Assembly (NCBI RefSeq): GCF_900104155.1
Contig: NZ_FMYB01000020.1
Span: 17,268-81,267, forward strand
Length of the DNA: 64,000 nt
From: Butyrivibrio sp. INlla16
Lineage (GTDB): Bacteria; Bacillota; Clostridia; Lachnospirales; Lachnospiraceae
Direction: 5' to 3'
Part shown: piece after piece, positions 52,760-62,386 of the stretch
Position numbering within the stretch: position 1 is the stretch's first letter
How the letters are laid out: the number at the start of each line of letters is the position of its first letter
Notes under the pieces: model-generated
What the model saw: the letters and a program-made list of their open reading frames with translations, nothing else
What the model was told of the DNA's origin: nothing
Databases searched by the model: none
Made by a program: the position numbers and the translations under genes

Positions 52760-52793
52760 AAACGCTTAACTACTAAAGTTAAGCGTTTTTGTA
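52760..52793 (+). terminator. Original tRNA-Lys terminator, now displaced
   Basis: AAACGCTTAACT (52760-52771) pairs with AGTTAAGCGTTT (52777-52788) followed by TT. It starts immediately after attR, where the tRNA 3' end would be in the empty chromosome. Confidence 0.75.
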
Positions 52794-52979
52794 TTTAAGT
52801 ATATGAATACTTCTATATAACGGGGTGTATATTATTATGCTGCGTGATATAGGCACAGACATAGAATTGGCCGTCGGTACAAATTGCTCATTATAACTAT
52901 GTTTAGCAATATAAAAATGATATAATATTATTGTCTATACAGGTGGTGGGGACTACTGGAATAGAAAGGATTTTGTTAT

Positions 52980-53150
52980 ATGAGTAATAGAGAAAGAGCT
53001 TTAGAGCTTCTTGAGCAGATCCCTGCTAGCAGTCTCGACGCTTCAATTGATGAATCAATAGCTATATCTGAAAAAGAAATCGAGGAAGGCGCTGACCTGA
53101 TTCCATTTGATGATGCTTTTGTAGCTTTGAAGGAGAAATATTTTGGATAA
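52980..53150 (+). CDS. RelB/YefM-like antitoxin, 56 aa
   Basis: Small acidic protein beginning MSNRERALELLEQIPASSLD and ending ALKEKYFG. AGAAAGGA is 9 bp upstream of the ATG. The size, the acidic helix and the following overlapping remnant of a RelE-like toxin point to an antitoxin of a type II system. TATAAT at 52921-52926 may be its -10. Confidence 0.6.
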   Translation: MSNRERALELLEQIPASSLDASIDESIAISEKEIEEGADLIPFDDAFVALKEKYFG

Positions 53151-53193
53151 TTACCAAATAGTCATGACTCCCAGAGCTTCATCAATTAAATAA
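53143..53193 (+). pseudogene. Truncated RelE/ParE-like toxin remnant
   Basis: A TTG-started frame of 16 codons, LDNYQIVMTPRASSIK and stop, overlaps the antitoxin 3' end by 8 bp. MDNYQIVMTPRA is the typical N-terminus of RelE/ParE toxins; the remaining about 80 residues are missing and a hairpin follows. The toxin is therefore inactive. Confidence 0.55.
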
Positions 53194-53201
53194 TTAGCCA
53201 A

Positions 53202-53242
53202 AAACAGGTTCGTTTTACTTATTGGTAAATACGAACCTGTTT
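53202..53242 (+). terminator. Hairpin after the toxin remnant
   Basis: AAACAGGTTCGT (53202-53213) pairs perfectly with ACGAACCTGTTT (53231-53242); inner bases extend the stem. It covers the first codons of the longest frame of the next gene and so argues for the later start. Confidence 0.7.
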
Positions 53243-53284
53243 CTTATAGAAAACGAGAGAGCTTACATGAATTGGGGAAATAAT

Positions 53285-54061
53285 ATGTCAGAGATAAATA
53301 CAATAAAATCATCAATAATATCATATCCTCACGGTTTTTCAACAAGAACCGGAGGGGTGAGTGAAGGGATATTTGAATCACTCAATCTGGGCATGAACAG
53401 GGGTGATGATCCTGAGAATGTTAAAGAGAATTATCATAGATTTCTGAAATCCTGTGGCATAGAAGCTGAGGAGTTTGTCTGCGGGCAGCAGGTGCATGGG
53501 AATAACGTGATGATAGTAGGAAAAGAGCATGCGAGAAAGCCCTACGGGTATGATGAGCTTTTTCAGGCTGACGGGTATGTAACTGCCGAGTCAGGTGTAC
53601 CGCTGGTTATTTTTATCGCGGACTGTATCCCGCTCTTGATGGCGGATGATGAGGCAGGTGTCGTTGCTGCGGTACACAGTGGATGGCGCAGTACTGTACA
53701 GGACATCGAGAGAGAAGCAGTAAACAAAATGTTAAGCCTTGGCGCCAGGAAGGACCATATCAAGGCATGCATAGGTCCTGCTATAGGCAGATGCTGTTTC
53801 GAAGTTGGAGAGGAAGTTATTGAGGAAGTAAACCGGCTGCTGGAAGCCAATGCCGCCGATCTATATAACCGAAAAGATAACGGGAAATTTATGCTTGACC
53901 TGAAAGGTGTAGTAAAGAGAAGCATGCTTAATACCGGTCTGTCCGAAAAAAATATTGATATCATCGAAGACTGTACCATGTGTATGCCGCATAAATACTG
54001 GTCTCACAGATATACCGGCGGTAACCGCGGAAGTCAGGCTGCTATAATAATGAAAAGATAA
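53285..54061 (+). CDS. pgeF: Peptidoglycan editing factor PgeF (YfiH, laccase-domain)
   Basis: 258 residues from ATG 53285 (GGGG 8 bp upstream). PgeF-type proteins correct misincorporated L-Ser in peptidoglycan precursors and can also show purine nucleoside activity. Metal-ligand motifs: HGFSTRTGGVSEG, CGQQVHGNNVMIV, FIADCIPLLMADDEAGVVAAVHSGWRST (Cys and His ligands, split here by the length of the motif), and CIGPAIGRCCFEVG. Late HKYWSHRYTGGNRGSQAAII. Full length. Confidence 0.9.
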   Translation: MSEINTIKSSIISYPHGFSTRTGGVSEGIFESLNLGMNRGDDPENVKENYHRFLKSCGIEAEEFVCGQQVHGNNVMIVGKEHARKPYGYDELFQADGYVTAESGVPLVIFIADCIPLLMADDEAGVVAAVHSGWRSTVQDIEREAVNKMLSLGARKDHIKACIGPAIGRCCFEVGEEVIEEVNRLLEANAADLYNRKDNGKFMLDLKGVVKRSMLNTGLSEKNIDIIEDCTMCMPHKYWSHRYTGGNRGSQAAIIMKR

Positions 54062-54110
54062 AGGTCTTTTTAGGAAGGAAAAAGGCTGTACTTGGTAAGG
54101 AGGGATAAGA

Positions 54111-55281
54111 TTGAAATATTTCTCAGATAAAACAGTAAATCCTGGCAGACAACCTGAAATTGACATTTCGAAGGCTATTTGTATTGTTTTAATGATTTTA
54201 ATTCATGCATATATGGCGAGTTCAGGAGGTTATCATGGTATTATAACCGGATTGCTTGGGTATGGTGCAGGCTTTTTGGGGGGCAGGCACATTCATGATA
54301 TGCATGGGAATCGGTATGCGCTACTCCCAAAAACAGGATGCCTCAAGTAATCTTTATCGTGGTATTTTATTGCTTACGATCGGTCAGGTTTTGAATCTTC
54401 TACGTGCAGGTATTCCGGGGCTGATAGCTTATAAGGCAACAGGGAATCAGAACTTCATCCCATACATGTTGGGGGTAATAGATAGTGACATCATCACTTT
54501 TGCCGGTCTTGCATTTATCTTAATGGCTCTGCTCAAAATGTTAAAGCTTGGCGATGGAGTGATTTTTTTAATAGGAATTATACTCAACTTTCTCATGGTA
54601 CCATTTTATTCAATAATCGGGACTCCTAAAGATTTTTGGATAAACAAGCTCATTAACTTATTTTTTTTGACTGATAACGCTCTATTTCCGCTGTGTACAC
54701 ATTTTGTATTCGTTGCCTTTGGTTATCTGGTGGGTGGATATTATAGACGTATTATTGATAAAACAATTCTGTCAAAACGTGTATTGTTCATTTGTATCCC
54801 AATTGTAGTAGTTTACTTTGCGCTTCGGTTTACAGTCCCATTTCCGTTTATGCCAAAGTACGTTCCGGAAGATGAACCTGTATTAGCTACAGACGCCTTG
54901 GCTGTATGTCTGGATACTCTGATTACTTTTGCTGCCATGTACAAGCTGGTGACTTTACAAAAAATAAAAGTACCGACTATCGTTTTCCATCTATCTAAGC
55001 ATATAAACGCTTACTATTGCATCAGTGACATCATATTATACGTGTGGGGTATACTGCTTATTGCAACCAGGGGGAGTCTGCTGCCTGCTTCTTTGGTGCA
55101 TTTTGCCATCGGAATAATAGTAATTGCGGTATGTTATCTTGTTATCGAGATTAATAACAAGATGATCCATTTCTCACCGGGAAAAATGAATAAGGCGGTG
55201 CAAATTATCGCATTTTTTGTAATCTGGCTGGCATCTGCTGCTTTATCATTTTATGCTTATCATATATATCAATTGTATTAA
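54111..55281 (+). pseudogene. Acyltransferase-3-like membrane protein, frameshifted
   Basis: Frame 1 (TTG 54111 with AAGGAGGGA upstream, to 54350) gives the N-terminus with EIDISKAICIVLMILIHAYM, the TM1 of acyltransferase-3-type proteins. Frame 2 (from about 54284 to 55281) continues with FMICMGIGMRYSQKQD and about eight more membrane helices. The break fits a T5G6 run (54273-54283): one base gained or lost joins the two parts into one protein of about 390 residues. It is either a disrupted gene, a phase-variable tract, or a sequencing error. Confidence 0.75.
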
Positions 55282-55311
55282 GCACCGTTTAGTAGCGGTA
55301 ACCATTCCAAA

Positions 55312-55656
55312 CTACAAATTCTCCTCTCCCCATTTCTTCAGGTCAAGAAGGATGGGGATGAGGCTTTTTGTTTTTGGGGTGAGGTTGTACTCAACCCGAA
55401 CTGGCATCTCATCATATTGCTTTCTCTCAACGAGGCCGTCCGCCTCAAGCTCCTTTAGGGAATTGGCCAGCATTGTGTTAGTGATTCCGTGGATAGAACG
55501 ATTTAATTCTCCGTATCTGACAACCTCGTTTTTATCGATGACGCAGAGGATCATGATCTTCCACTTGCCGCCAACGGTATCGATAACCTTTTTTAGGCCA
55601 CAACCTTTTCCTGCTATATCTTCACATAAGAGCTCTTTGTTTTCTTTTTTTCTCAT
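55312..55656 (-). CDS. HxlR-family transcriptional regulator
   Basis: 114 residues from the ATG at 55656 (AAAGGAA upstream); a TTG at 55677 is less likely. The HxlR winged helix is seen in GGKWKIMILCVIDKNEVVRYGELNRSI (split by length), ITNTMLANSLKELEADGLVERK and PVRVEYNLTPKTKSLIPIL. One cysteine pair region (CEDIAGKGCG) may sense redox or electrophiles. It lies convergent to the broken acyltransferase; the target is unknown. Confidence 0.88.
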   Translation of the reverse strand: MRKKENKELLCEDIAGKGCGLKKVIDTVGGKWKIMILCVIDKNEVVRYGELNRSIHGITNTMLANSLKELEADGLVERKQYDEMPVRVEYNLTPKTKSLIPILLDLKKWGEENL

Positions 55657-55873
55657 GATATTTATTCCTTTATTCAATCAAATTCAAACTATATACTTGG
55701 TACAAAAACTATACCACATATAATACATTCATCACTTTAGAAAAACAAGTGAATAATTAAGTGTAGAATGGGCTCAGATCAGTGTATCCGGGTATTCTGT
55801 TTATAATTGTGATAGACTGTAATGAGTGGGAAACCGCCTTCTACTCTATACGGTTCTAAGCACGGAGGTTTAA

Positions 55874-56614
55874 ATGGCAAAACAAAATATCTACGACAAT
55901 GAAACATTCTTCAATGAGTACAGTAAACTTCGAGAGCGCGAGGTGAACGCCAACAATCTGTTTGAGATACCAACGCTTTACACGCTTATGCCTGATCTTG
56001 AAGGCAAAAGGGTTCTTGACCTTGGATGCGGAACCGGTGAGCGCTGCATCGACTATCTAAATCGCGGGGCGATTCAGGTTACGGGAATAGATATTTCGGA
56101 AAAAATGCTTGCCGTGGCGAAGAGCCAAAACAGCGATCCCCGGATTACATATATAAAAATGCCGATGGAAGATATAGAAACTATCGACGGGGAATTCGAC
56201 GTTGTGATAAGTTCGCTGGCATTTCATTATGTTGAGGATTTCCAAGGAGTTGTAGCGAATGTTTATAGGCTACTGAGCGACGGAGGAATCTTCCTCTTTT
56301 CACAGGAGCATCCGATTAACACATGCTATCAGGGAACCTTTAGCAGATGGACCTGCGATGAAAACGGGACGAAGATCTATGCCAATATAGCAAATTACTG
56401 CGTTGAGAAAAGCTATGAATCAACCTGGTTTGTTGAAGGAATTCAGAGATATCACAGAATGTTTTCAACTACAATAAATACTCTTGCTGACGCCGGATTT
56501 AAGATTCTCAGGATAGAGGAACCACATGCGACGGAGGAGATCGTACAGAAATATCCCGAGTACTATGACCTTTATCACAAGCCTGATTTCCTATTTGTAA
56601 AAGCGTGCAAGTAA
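55874..56614 (+). CDS. Class I SAM-dependent methyltransferase
   Basis: 246 residues. SAM-binding motif I is VLDLGCGTGERCIDY, motif II ITGIDISEKMLAVA-like (VTGIDISEKML), and the post-motif FDVVISSLAFHYVEDF. The C-terminal part with FSQEHPINTCYQGTFSRW resembles small-molecule methyltransferases of the Methyltransf_11/UbiE type. Substrate unknown. ACGGAGG precedes the start. Confidence 0.88.
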   Translation: MAKQNIYDNETFFNEYSKLREREVNANNLFEIPTLYTLMPDLEGKRVLDLGCGTGERCIDYLNRGAIQVTGIDISEKMLAVAKSQNSDPRITYIKMPMEDIETIDGEFDVVISSLAFHYVEDFQGVVANVYRLLSDGGIFLFSQEHPINTCYQGTFSRWTCDENGTKIYANIANYCVEKSYESTWFVEGIQRYHRMFSTTINTLADAGFKILRIEEPHATEEIVQKYPEYYDLYHKPDFLFVKACK

Positions 56615-56669
56615 GCGTATTTCTTGCGAATTATTAATTTACTAAACATGAAAGATTTACATAAAAACT

Positions 56670-57437
56670 ATGACTAAGAAGAACACTTTTATCAGAATTA
56701 TTTTCCTTACTTTGACAGCAATTTGTCTCATATATTCCGTGAGCATTTATCTGGTAGCAAGCGGGACTTTTTCTTTTGTAATATGGCTTGCCGGCGCAGC
56801 ATTTTTTGCATTTCTCTGGTTTGTATCAGGAAAAGAGCGGTGGAACAAAATCCCCAAAGCGTTGCGGATTGTTATGACTTCAGTAATTGCTATAGGAGTC
56901 TTGATATTTATTATCTGCGAGGGCATGATACTAAGCCATTTTAATGACAAGGGAGAAGAAAACCTTGATTACATCATCGTCCTTGGTGCTCAGATGAGGG
57001 ACTTTGGACCCAGCATCATATTCAAATACAGACTTGATGCTGCGCGCCATTATCTTGAAAAAAATCCGGGCACGATATGTATTGTCTCGGGAGCGCAGGC
57101 TGCGAACGAGCCTGTAAGCGAGGGCGAAGGCGGAAGGGATTACCTGATATCGCTGGGAATCCCGGAAAACCGGGTTATTGCAGAGACCGAGGCTGTTGAT
57201 ACAACAGAGAACATAGCCTACTCACTGGAAATGATCGGAGATGAGGCTTTGGAAAAAGATCTGAAAATCGGGATAGTTACGAACAACTTCCATGTTTTCA
57301 GAGGTGTACACCTTGCAACGTCAATGTGTGATGAGGAGATATGCGGAATCGCGGCGTACACGAGACCGTGGTATCTCCCCAACAACATGGTCAGAGAGTG
57401 CTTCGGGATAATAAGAGATTTTAGAATCATGTTCTAA
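56670..57437 (+). CDS. YdcF/SanA-like DUF218 membrane protein
   Basis: 255 residues. Two or three membrane helices in the first about 85 residues, then the DUF218 domain: DYIIVLGAQMRDFGPS, YRLDAARHYL, IVSGAQAANEPVSEGEGGRDYL, VDTTENIAYS and IVTNNFHVFRG. Family members are linked to cell-envelope integrity, but the reaction is unknown. No clear ribosome site is seen at 56670. Confidence 0.85.
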   Translation: MTKKNTFIRIIFLTLTAICLIYSVSIYLVASGTFSFVIWLAGAAFFAFLWFVSGKERWNKIPKALRIVMTSVIAIGVLIFIICEGMILSHFNDKGEENLDYIIVLGAQMRDFGPSIIFKYRLDAARHYLEKNPGTICIVSGAQAANEPVSEGEGGRDYLISLGIPENRVIAETEAVDTTENIAYSLEMIGDEALEKDLKIGIVTNNFHVFRGVHLATSMCDEEICGIAAYTRPWYLPNNMVRECFGIIRDFRIMF

Positions 57438-57493
57438 AAATAACGATATTACGACAATGGTTATCGCAGAACTCGCCGACATGCCATTTGCGA

Positions 57494-58807
57494 TTAAATC
57501 GCCGCACTCGCAGACTTCACATTCTGAGGAATGTTCAATTTATATATTTCTTCTACGGCAAGGCGCACCTTGGCCACATTGATGCTCTTATCCTTGGGGA
57601 AGCAGTAGTACTGCTCGTTCATGTTGCCGATGCTGATCATGTCACCGATTTCATACCAGTAATAGTCTGCATAGAGCGAATAGGAAATCTTTGCAGACTG
57701 CTGATAGTCAAGCTCTCCGCCGCAGCCTGTGAGGGAGAAGCCGTTCTTGTTATGTATAAGACGTCCCTCTCCGACGCGGTAAGCCGCGTTGGTATCTTTC
57801 ACAACAATGATGTCTACGGGAATGTCTAGATAGTATCTGCCATCTGTGACTTCCTTTTTTATGCAATCGCGTTCCCACCTGTACCAATCTGAAACATATG
57901 AAAAATCGTAGTTTCCCTTCGGCATAGTTACGCCGGGAGTTTTGCAATTAAGTTCGCCGCTTTCAGAAAGCTCCCAGTTCGTATGGCATGAGCTGCAGAC
58001 AAGCGAGGCTCCGCTTCCTTTCAAAACGCGTTCTTTTCCGCAGACAGGGCACCTGAAAAGAACTCTCTCAAGACCATCGGCCCTGAAAGATTCATCGATT
58101 TTGATGCCGTTTTCACGCTGCCAGCGCCAGTGGTCGAAGGAAAACTCTTTTTTTATAATGTCGCCCAATTCGCCGGCACTCATGCTCTCGATTTCAGAAG
58201 GTGAGAGCAGATACTTCACCTTGGCTGTGACCTTCACATCGCGCTTTTGCAGTCCGTTATATAGAGGATCACGATGAAAAGCGCCGGTGGTAGTAACCAT
58301 GATAACAGGCACTTTGAAGAGTTTCAGACTTTTGCCGATGCTCGAAGGAAGGCCCGTTGCTGTGCCGTCGAAGCTGTAGCTAGCCTCAGGGTACATGAGG
58401 ACAGACTCCTTCAGATCTTTGAAGCAGTACATCATATCCTTCACGAGCGGAAGATCCGTGATAAACTTGCGGGCAGGAATGCATCCCAGACGCCTAAGAA
58501 GCCACTCTTTTCCCACAAAGCCGTCGAGCGTCGTTACGATATGAAACGGCCTGTCTGCGAAAATCGTAGCAGCAATCTCAAGGTCAGTGCTCGATGAATG
58601 GTTCATCAGAATCAGGCAGGGCTCGTCTTTTCCGAGCTTCTCCATGCCCTCTGAAGTATAGGAAAAACGGCAATCCTCGAGATCCTTTTTGGATACTGTT
58701 TTCATAAGAAACTTCCAGAAGGCAGTCTGCCTGCAAGGCTTCTTGTTCTTGTATGGACTTAGCGCGGAGACCTCCGCGTAGCTCTTGGATTTGATCTTGA
58801 TCTTCAT
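57494..58807 (-). CDS. PlsC-like acyltransferase with zinc ribbon
   Basis: 437 residues from the ATG at 58807 (GGGGAGT upstream). The lysophosphatidate acyltransferase motif H-x4-D is LMNHSSSTDLE, with ILMYPEASYSFDG as the second substrate motif. Around residue 250-275 lies a zinc ribbon CPVCGKER...CSSCHTNW, followed by about 160 residues of beta-rich sequence. This is longer than PlsC (about 240 aa). Acyl transfer to a glycerolipid or a related lipid is likely; the C-terminal domain is of unknown use. Confidence 0.8.
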   Translation of the reverse strand: MKIKIKSKSYAEVSALSPYKNKKPCRQTAFWKFLMKTVSKKDLEDCRFSYTSEGMEKLGKDEPCLILMNHSSSTDLEIAATIFADRPFHIVTTLDGFVGKEWLLRRLGCIPARKFITDLPLVKDMMYCFKDLKESVLMYPEASYSFDGTATGLPSSIGKSLKLFKVPVIMVTTTGAFHRDPLYNGLQKRDVKVTAKVKYLLSPSEIESMSAGELGDIIKKEFSFDHWRWQRENGIKIDESFRADGLERVLFRCPVCGKERVLKGSGASLVCSSCHTNWELSESGELNCKTPGVTMPKGNYDFSYVSDWYRWERDCIKKEVTDGRYYLDIPVDIIVVKDTNAAYRVGEGRLIHNKNGFSLTGCGGELDYQQSAKISYSLYADYYWYEIGDMISIGNMNEQYYCFPKDKSINVAKVRLAVEEIYKLNIPQNVKSASAAI

Positions 58808-58964
58808 TGAATACTCCCCAACAAAACAATACATTTTAATATAGTAATAATAACACATTTGACAGATGAATCTTGTATAATTGATTTATGTGAATTCGAT
58901 ATATGTGAGTTCAGCTTAGACGCTTTGAATGCGTAGCTGAATGGAAAGAACAGGGGGATACATA

Positions 58965-60251
58965 ATGGCTTCAAATACTTCAAAAAGTCTCAGAAATTCA
59001 GTGCTTTATCAGATTTTTGTTCGTAATTACAGCAAGGAGGGAACCTTTGCACAGGTGGAAGCGGATCTTGACCGTATCAAGTCGCTTGGCACAGACATAA
59101 TTTACCTGATGCCGATTCATCCTATCGGAGAAAAGGCAAGGAAGGGTTCACTCGGATCACCCTATGCGATCAGCGATTATCGCGCGGTGAATCCGGAGTT
59201 CGGAACGCTGGAGGATTTTAAGAGCCTCGTGGATGCAATCCATAAGAAGGGAATGAAGTGCATCATCGACGTTGTCTATAATCACACGTCACCTGATTCT
59301 GTTCTGGCAAAAGAGCACCCCGAGTGGTTTTTCCATAAAGAGGACGGCTCCTTTGGCAATCATGTGGGCGACTGGAGCGACATCATAGATCTCGACTACA
59401 CCAATGAGCAGCTCTGGGATTACCAGATAGAGACGCTGATGTACTGGGCGAAAATCGTCGACGGCTTCCGCTGCGACGTGGCGCCGATGGTTCCGATAGA
59501 ATTCTGGGAGAGGGCAAGAAAAGAGGTGGCACAGGTCTGCCCCGACTGCATCTGGCTTGCTGAGTCGGTGGAATATTCCTTTTTGACTTACCTCAGGGGC
59601 TGCGGCATAACTGCGCTCAGCGACGGTGAGATTTTCAGAGCCTTCGATCTTAGCTATGACTACGACGTATATCCAAGTCTTGCAGGATACTTATGCGGTG
59701 AGAAGGAGCTGAAGGACTACCTTGAGGGACTTAATCGCCAGGAGGTCATCTATCCCGCGAATTATATTAAGCTCCATTTCCTTGAAAACCACGATCAGAC
59801 CAGAGCGCATTTCCTGATTCCCGATGAAAAGTCGCTCAGGAATTTTACTGCGTTCCTGTTCTTCCAGAAGGGAATCCCGTTCATCTACGCGGGCCAGGAG
59901 TTTGGTGCATCCCACCTGCCAAGCCTCTTTGATAAGGATACGATTTCACTTAGACCTGAAGACGGTATAGATATGACCGATTTCATACGCACCCTCAGCT
60001 TTATTAAAAAGGATGCGATTTTCGCAGACGGAATATTTGATTGCAAAGCATCCGAGAATGATACAGTAGTTGCAACCCTCACACATGGTGAGAAGAAGGC
60101 TGTAGGTGTGTTCGCACTTAAGGCACAGACCTCAAACGTCCGCGTGCCGCTTCCAGACGGGATTTACAAGAACCTCATAGACGGCAGCGATGTGGAAGTA
60201 TTCCGCGGCGGACTGCAGTGCTATGGGGAGCCGATGATAATCTGTAGTTAA
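58965..60251 (+). CDS. Alpha-amylase family glycoside hydrolase (GH13)
   Basis: 428 residues from ATG 58965 with AGGGGG upstream; no signal peptide, so cytoplasmic. GH13 conserved regions: DVVYNHTSPDS (region I), GFRCDVAPMVP (region II, nucleophile Asp), WLAESVEYS (region III, acid Glu) and FLENHDQTR (region IV). The C-terminal beta domain is short. It probably acts on alpha-glucans or maltodextrins inside the cell; the exact specificity is not visible. Confidence 0.9.
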   Translation: MASNTSKSLRNSVLYQIFVRNYSKEGTFAQVEADLDRIKSLGTDIIYLMPIHPIGEKARKGSLGSPYAISDYRAVNPEFGTLEDFKSLVDAIHKKGMKCIIDVVYNHTSPDSVLAKEHPEWFFHKEDGSFGNHVGDWSDIIDLDYTNEQLWDYQIETLMYWAKIVDGFRCDVAPMVPIEFWERARKEVAQVCPDCIWLAESVEYSFLTYLRGCGITALSDGEIFRAFDLSYDYDVYPSLAGYLCGEKELKDYLEGLNRQEVIYPANYIKLHFLENHDQTRAHFLIPDEKSLRNFTAFLFFQKGIPFIYAGQEFGASHLPSLFDKDTISLRPEDGIDMTDFIRTLSFIKKDAIFADGIFDCKASENDTVVATLTHGEKKAVGVFALKAQTSNVRVPLPDGIYKNLIDGSDVEVFRGGLQCYGEPMIICS

Positions 60252-60284
60252 AGGGCTACCGCAGAATATTAGGAAGATACAATA

Positions 60285-61223
60285 ATGATAATTCAGACAG
60301 GTTCGCGCACGGACATCCCGGCTTTTTATGCAGACTGGTTTGCAAACAGGCTGAAAGAGGGATATGTATACGTGCGAAATCCCTACAACATGACTTATGT
60401 CACCAAATTCATATTGCATCCGTCGGTGGTGGATCTCATAAGCTTTTGCTCCAAGAATCCCGCGCCGATGCTGAAGTATCTTGATCTCCTTAGACCCTAC
60501 GGGATGTACTGGTATGTTACTATCACCGGTTATGGAAAAGATGTTGAGCCAAATGTCCCGGAGATTCACGAGGTTATAGATACCTTCAAAAGACTCTCTG
60601 AATTTGCGGGAGTAGACTCCATGGGATGGAGATATGACCCTATTTTCCTGGATGAAAAATATACAAGGGATTATCATCTTACGAAGTTCTCTGAGATTGC
60701 AGCTGCGCTTGACGGCTACACAGAAAACTGTGTGATAAGCTTCATCGACATATACCAGAAAGTGAAAAAGAATTTTCCGGAGGCAAAGCCACTTGAAAAA
60801 GCGGATCGCTTGTATCTGGGCGAACGCATGGCGAAGATAGCAAGAGAGCACGGTATGACACTTCGCCCCTGCAGTGAGGGGAACGAACTTGAAGTATTCG
60901 GCGCCGATTGCAGCGGCTGCATGACACAGCCCATCTATGAAAAGGCTGTCCACAATACGATGGTCTTCCCCAAGGTGAAAAACGCCAGAAATACCTGCGC
61001 GTGCTTCCTGGGAAACGATATCGGCATGTACAACACCTGCCTTCACATGTGCCGCTATTGCTACGCAAACTACGACGCGGAGACGGTTATGAAAAATAAC
61101 GCCAATCACGATCCGGACTCGCCGCTCCTTATCGGCAATATCAGACCGGAGGATGAGGTTCATACCGTTGAGCAGAAGAGTTGGATTGACGGGCAGCTGT
61201 CGTTGTTTAACCTATATAATTGA
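60285..61223 (+). CDS. DUF1848 family protein
   Basis: 312 residues. Starts MIIQTGSRTDIPAFYADWF, with VRNPYN and a central TGYGKDVEPNVP and SMGWRYDPIFLDE; the C-terminal cysteine cluster is CACFLGNDIGMYNTCLHMCRYCYANYD. These cysteines suggest an Fe-S cluster in a TIM-barrel-like fold, as in radical SAM relatives. No function is established. It follows the GH13 gene by 33 bp. Confidence 0.85.
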   Translation: MIIQTGSRTDIPAFYADWFANRLKEGYVYVRNPYNMTYVTKFILHPSVVDLISFCSKNPAPMLKYLDLLRPYGMYWYVTITGYGKDVEPNVPEIHEVIDTFKRLSEFAGVDSMGWRYDPIFLDEKYTRDYHLTKFSEIAAALDGYTENCVISFIDIYQKVKKNFPEAKPLEKADRLYLGERMAKIAREHGMTLRPCSEGNELEVFGADCSGCMTQPIYEKAVHNTMVFPKVKNARNTCACFLGNDIGMYNTCLHMCRYCYANYDAETVMKNNANHDPDSPLLIGNIRPEDEVHTVEQKSWIDGQLSLFNLYN

Positions 61224-61358
61224 TTTTTTCTCAAGTATCCATTGTTTGATAAGTTGTGAGCTGTTCTGTATTCTAAGTACAGAAGATGATTCTGCAGACA
61301 TTTTCCGAGAAACAGCAAGTTTGGACGGTTGATGAAAATAATCGGGAAAGGGAAAAAC

Positions 61359-62384
61359 ATGAAAAACAATTTGGGTTCAAATATCAGGAACTTTAGAAAA
61401 AACAAAGGATTTACACAGGAAGAACTGGCGGGGATGCTTGGAGTTACACCTCAGGCAGTAAGCAGGTGGGAGTCGGAAGCGGGGCTGCCGGACATCTCGA
61501 TGGTTGTGCCGATTGCACGGGCACTCAATGTCACAACCGATATGCTGCTTGGATATAATGCCGCTGACAAAGATGATTACCTTGTGGAGACTGTCAGGAA
61601 CAAAGTTGAGGATATGTATGATATCTCCGATACCGGGGGAAGCGCTTTGAAAAGGACGGAGTATCTTGCGGGTGAAGTCAGCAGAAATCCGATGAATTTT
61701 GACATAAATCTATTGTATGTTCAGCAGGTGGCAGGACTTAGCTATTACATTGATATGGAGGGACTGCTGTCTGACAACCCCGAGAGAGCAAATGATATCC
61801 TGGAAGACGGAATAAAGAAGGGTGTAAACATAATCAGATATTCCGACTGTAGGAAACTCGTTGAAAAAGCTCATTGTGCGCTGGCCTGGATATATATTCA
61901 CAGGAAAGATTTTGAAAATGCCAGAGAGCATATCAATGTGTTGCCGAGCCTTAATATGACAAGCATCAGGGAACTGCTATATTCTGAGCTCATGTTCTTT
62001 GAGCATGGCTTTGAGGAGATGAAGGATAATTTTACAGCGACCAATAAGATGCTGTGCGCTATCCTGCTTAGACAGTTCAAATGCATGTTGGAAAACTATG
62101 CGTACTGGGGCAAAACTGATGAGGCGCTGCGGAATCTTGAGTGGTGCAGGAAGGTCATCGAGGCGTATTCGACGATTCCGGAATATACGACTGATGATAT
62201 GAAACACTTCTGGAAGAAGTATTATTACAACCTCGTGATCGCATACGACAAGGCCGGAGAGAAGGAGAAAGCAAACGAAATCTGCGAGGAATATCTGAAA
62301 ACGATAAGCACGCAGAATGAGTATTCCAAAGAGGAATACGAATCCATTGCAAAGGAATTCAGAGAGAGGATATACCAGCTGTGA
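61359..62384 (+). CDS. XRE regulator with C-terminal helical-repeat domain
   Basis: 341 residues from ATG 61359 (GGGAAAGGGA upstream); an in-frame TTG/ATG pair at 61329 lacks a site. Helix-turn-helix at 1-60: GFTQEELAGMLGVTPQAVSRWE and PIARALNVTTDMLLGY. The remaining about 270 residues are helical with TPR-like spacing (WIYIHRKDFENAREHINVL, KAGEKEKANEICEEYL), likely for peptide or protein binding. Common in Lachnospiraceae as a local regulator. Confidence 0.85.
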   Translation: MKNNLGSNIRNFRKNKGFTQEELAGMLGVTPQAVSRWESEAGLPDISMVVPIARALNVTTDMLLGYNAADKDDYLVETVRNKVEDMYDISDTGGSALKRTEYLAGEVSRNPMNFDINLLYVQQVAGLSYYIDMEGLLSDNPERANDILEDGIKKGVNIIRYSDCRKLVEKAHCALAWIYIHRKDFENAREHINVLPSLNMTSIRELLYSELMFFEHGFEEMKDNFTATNKMLCAILLRQFKCMLENYAYWGKTDEALRNLEWCRKVIEAYSTIPEYTTDDMKHFWKKYYYNLVIAYDKAGEKEKANEICEEYLKTISTQNEYSKEEYESIAKEFRERIYQL

Positions 62385-62386
62385 TA

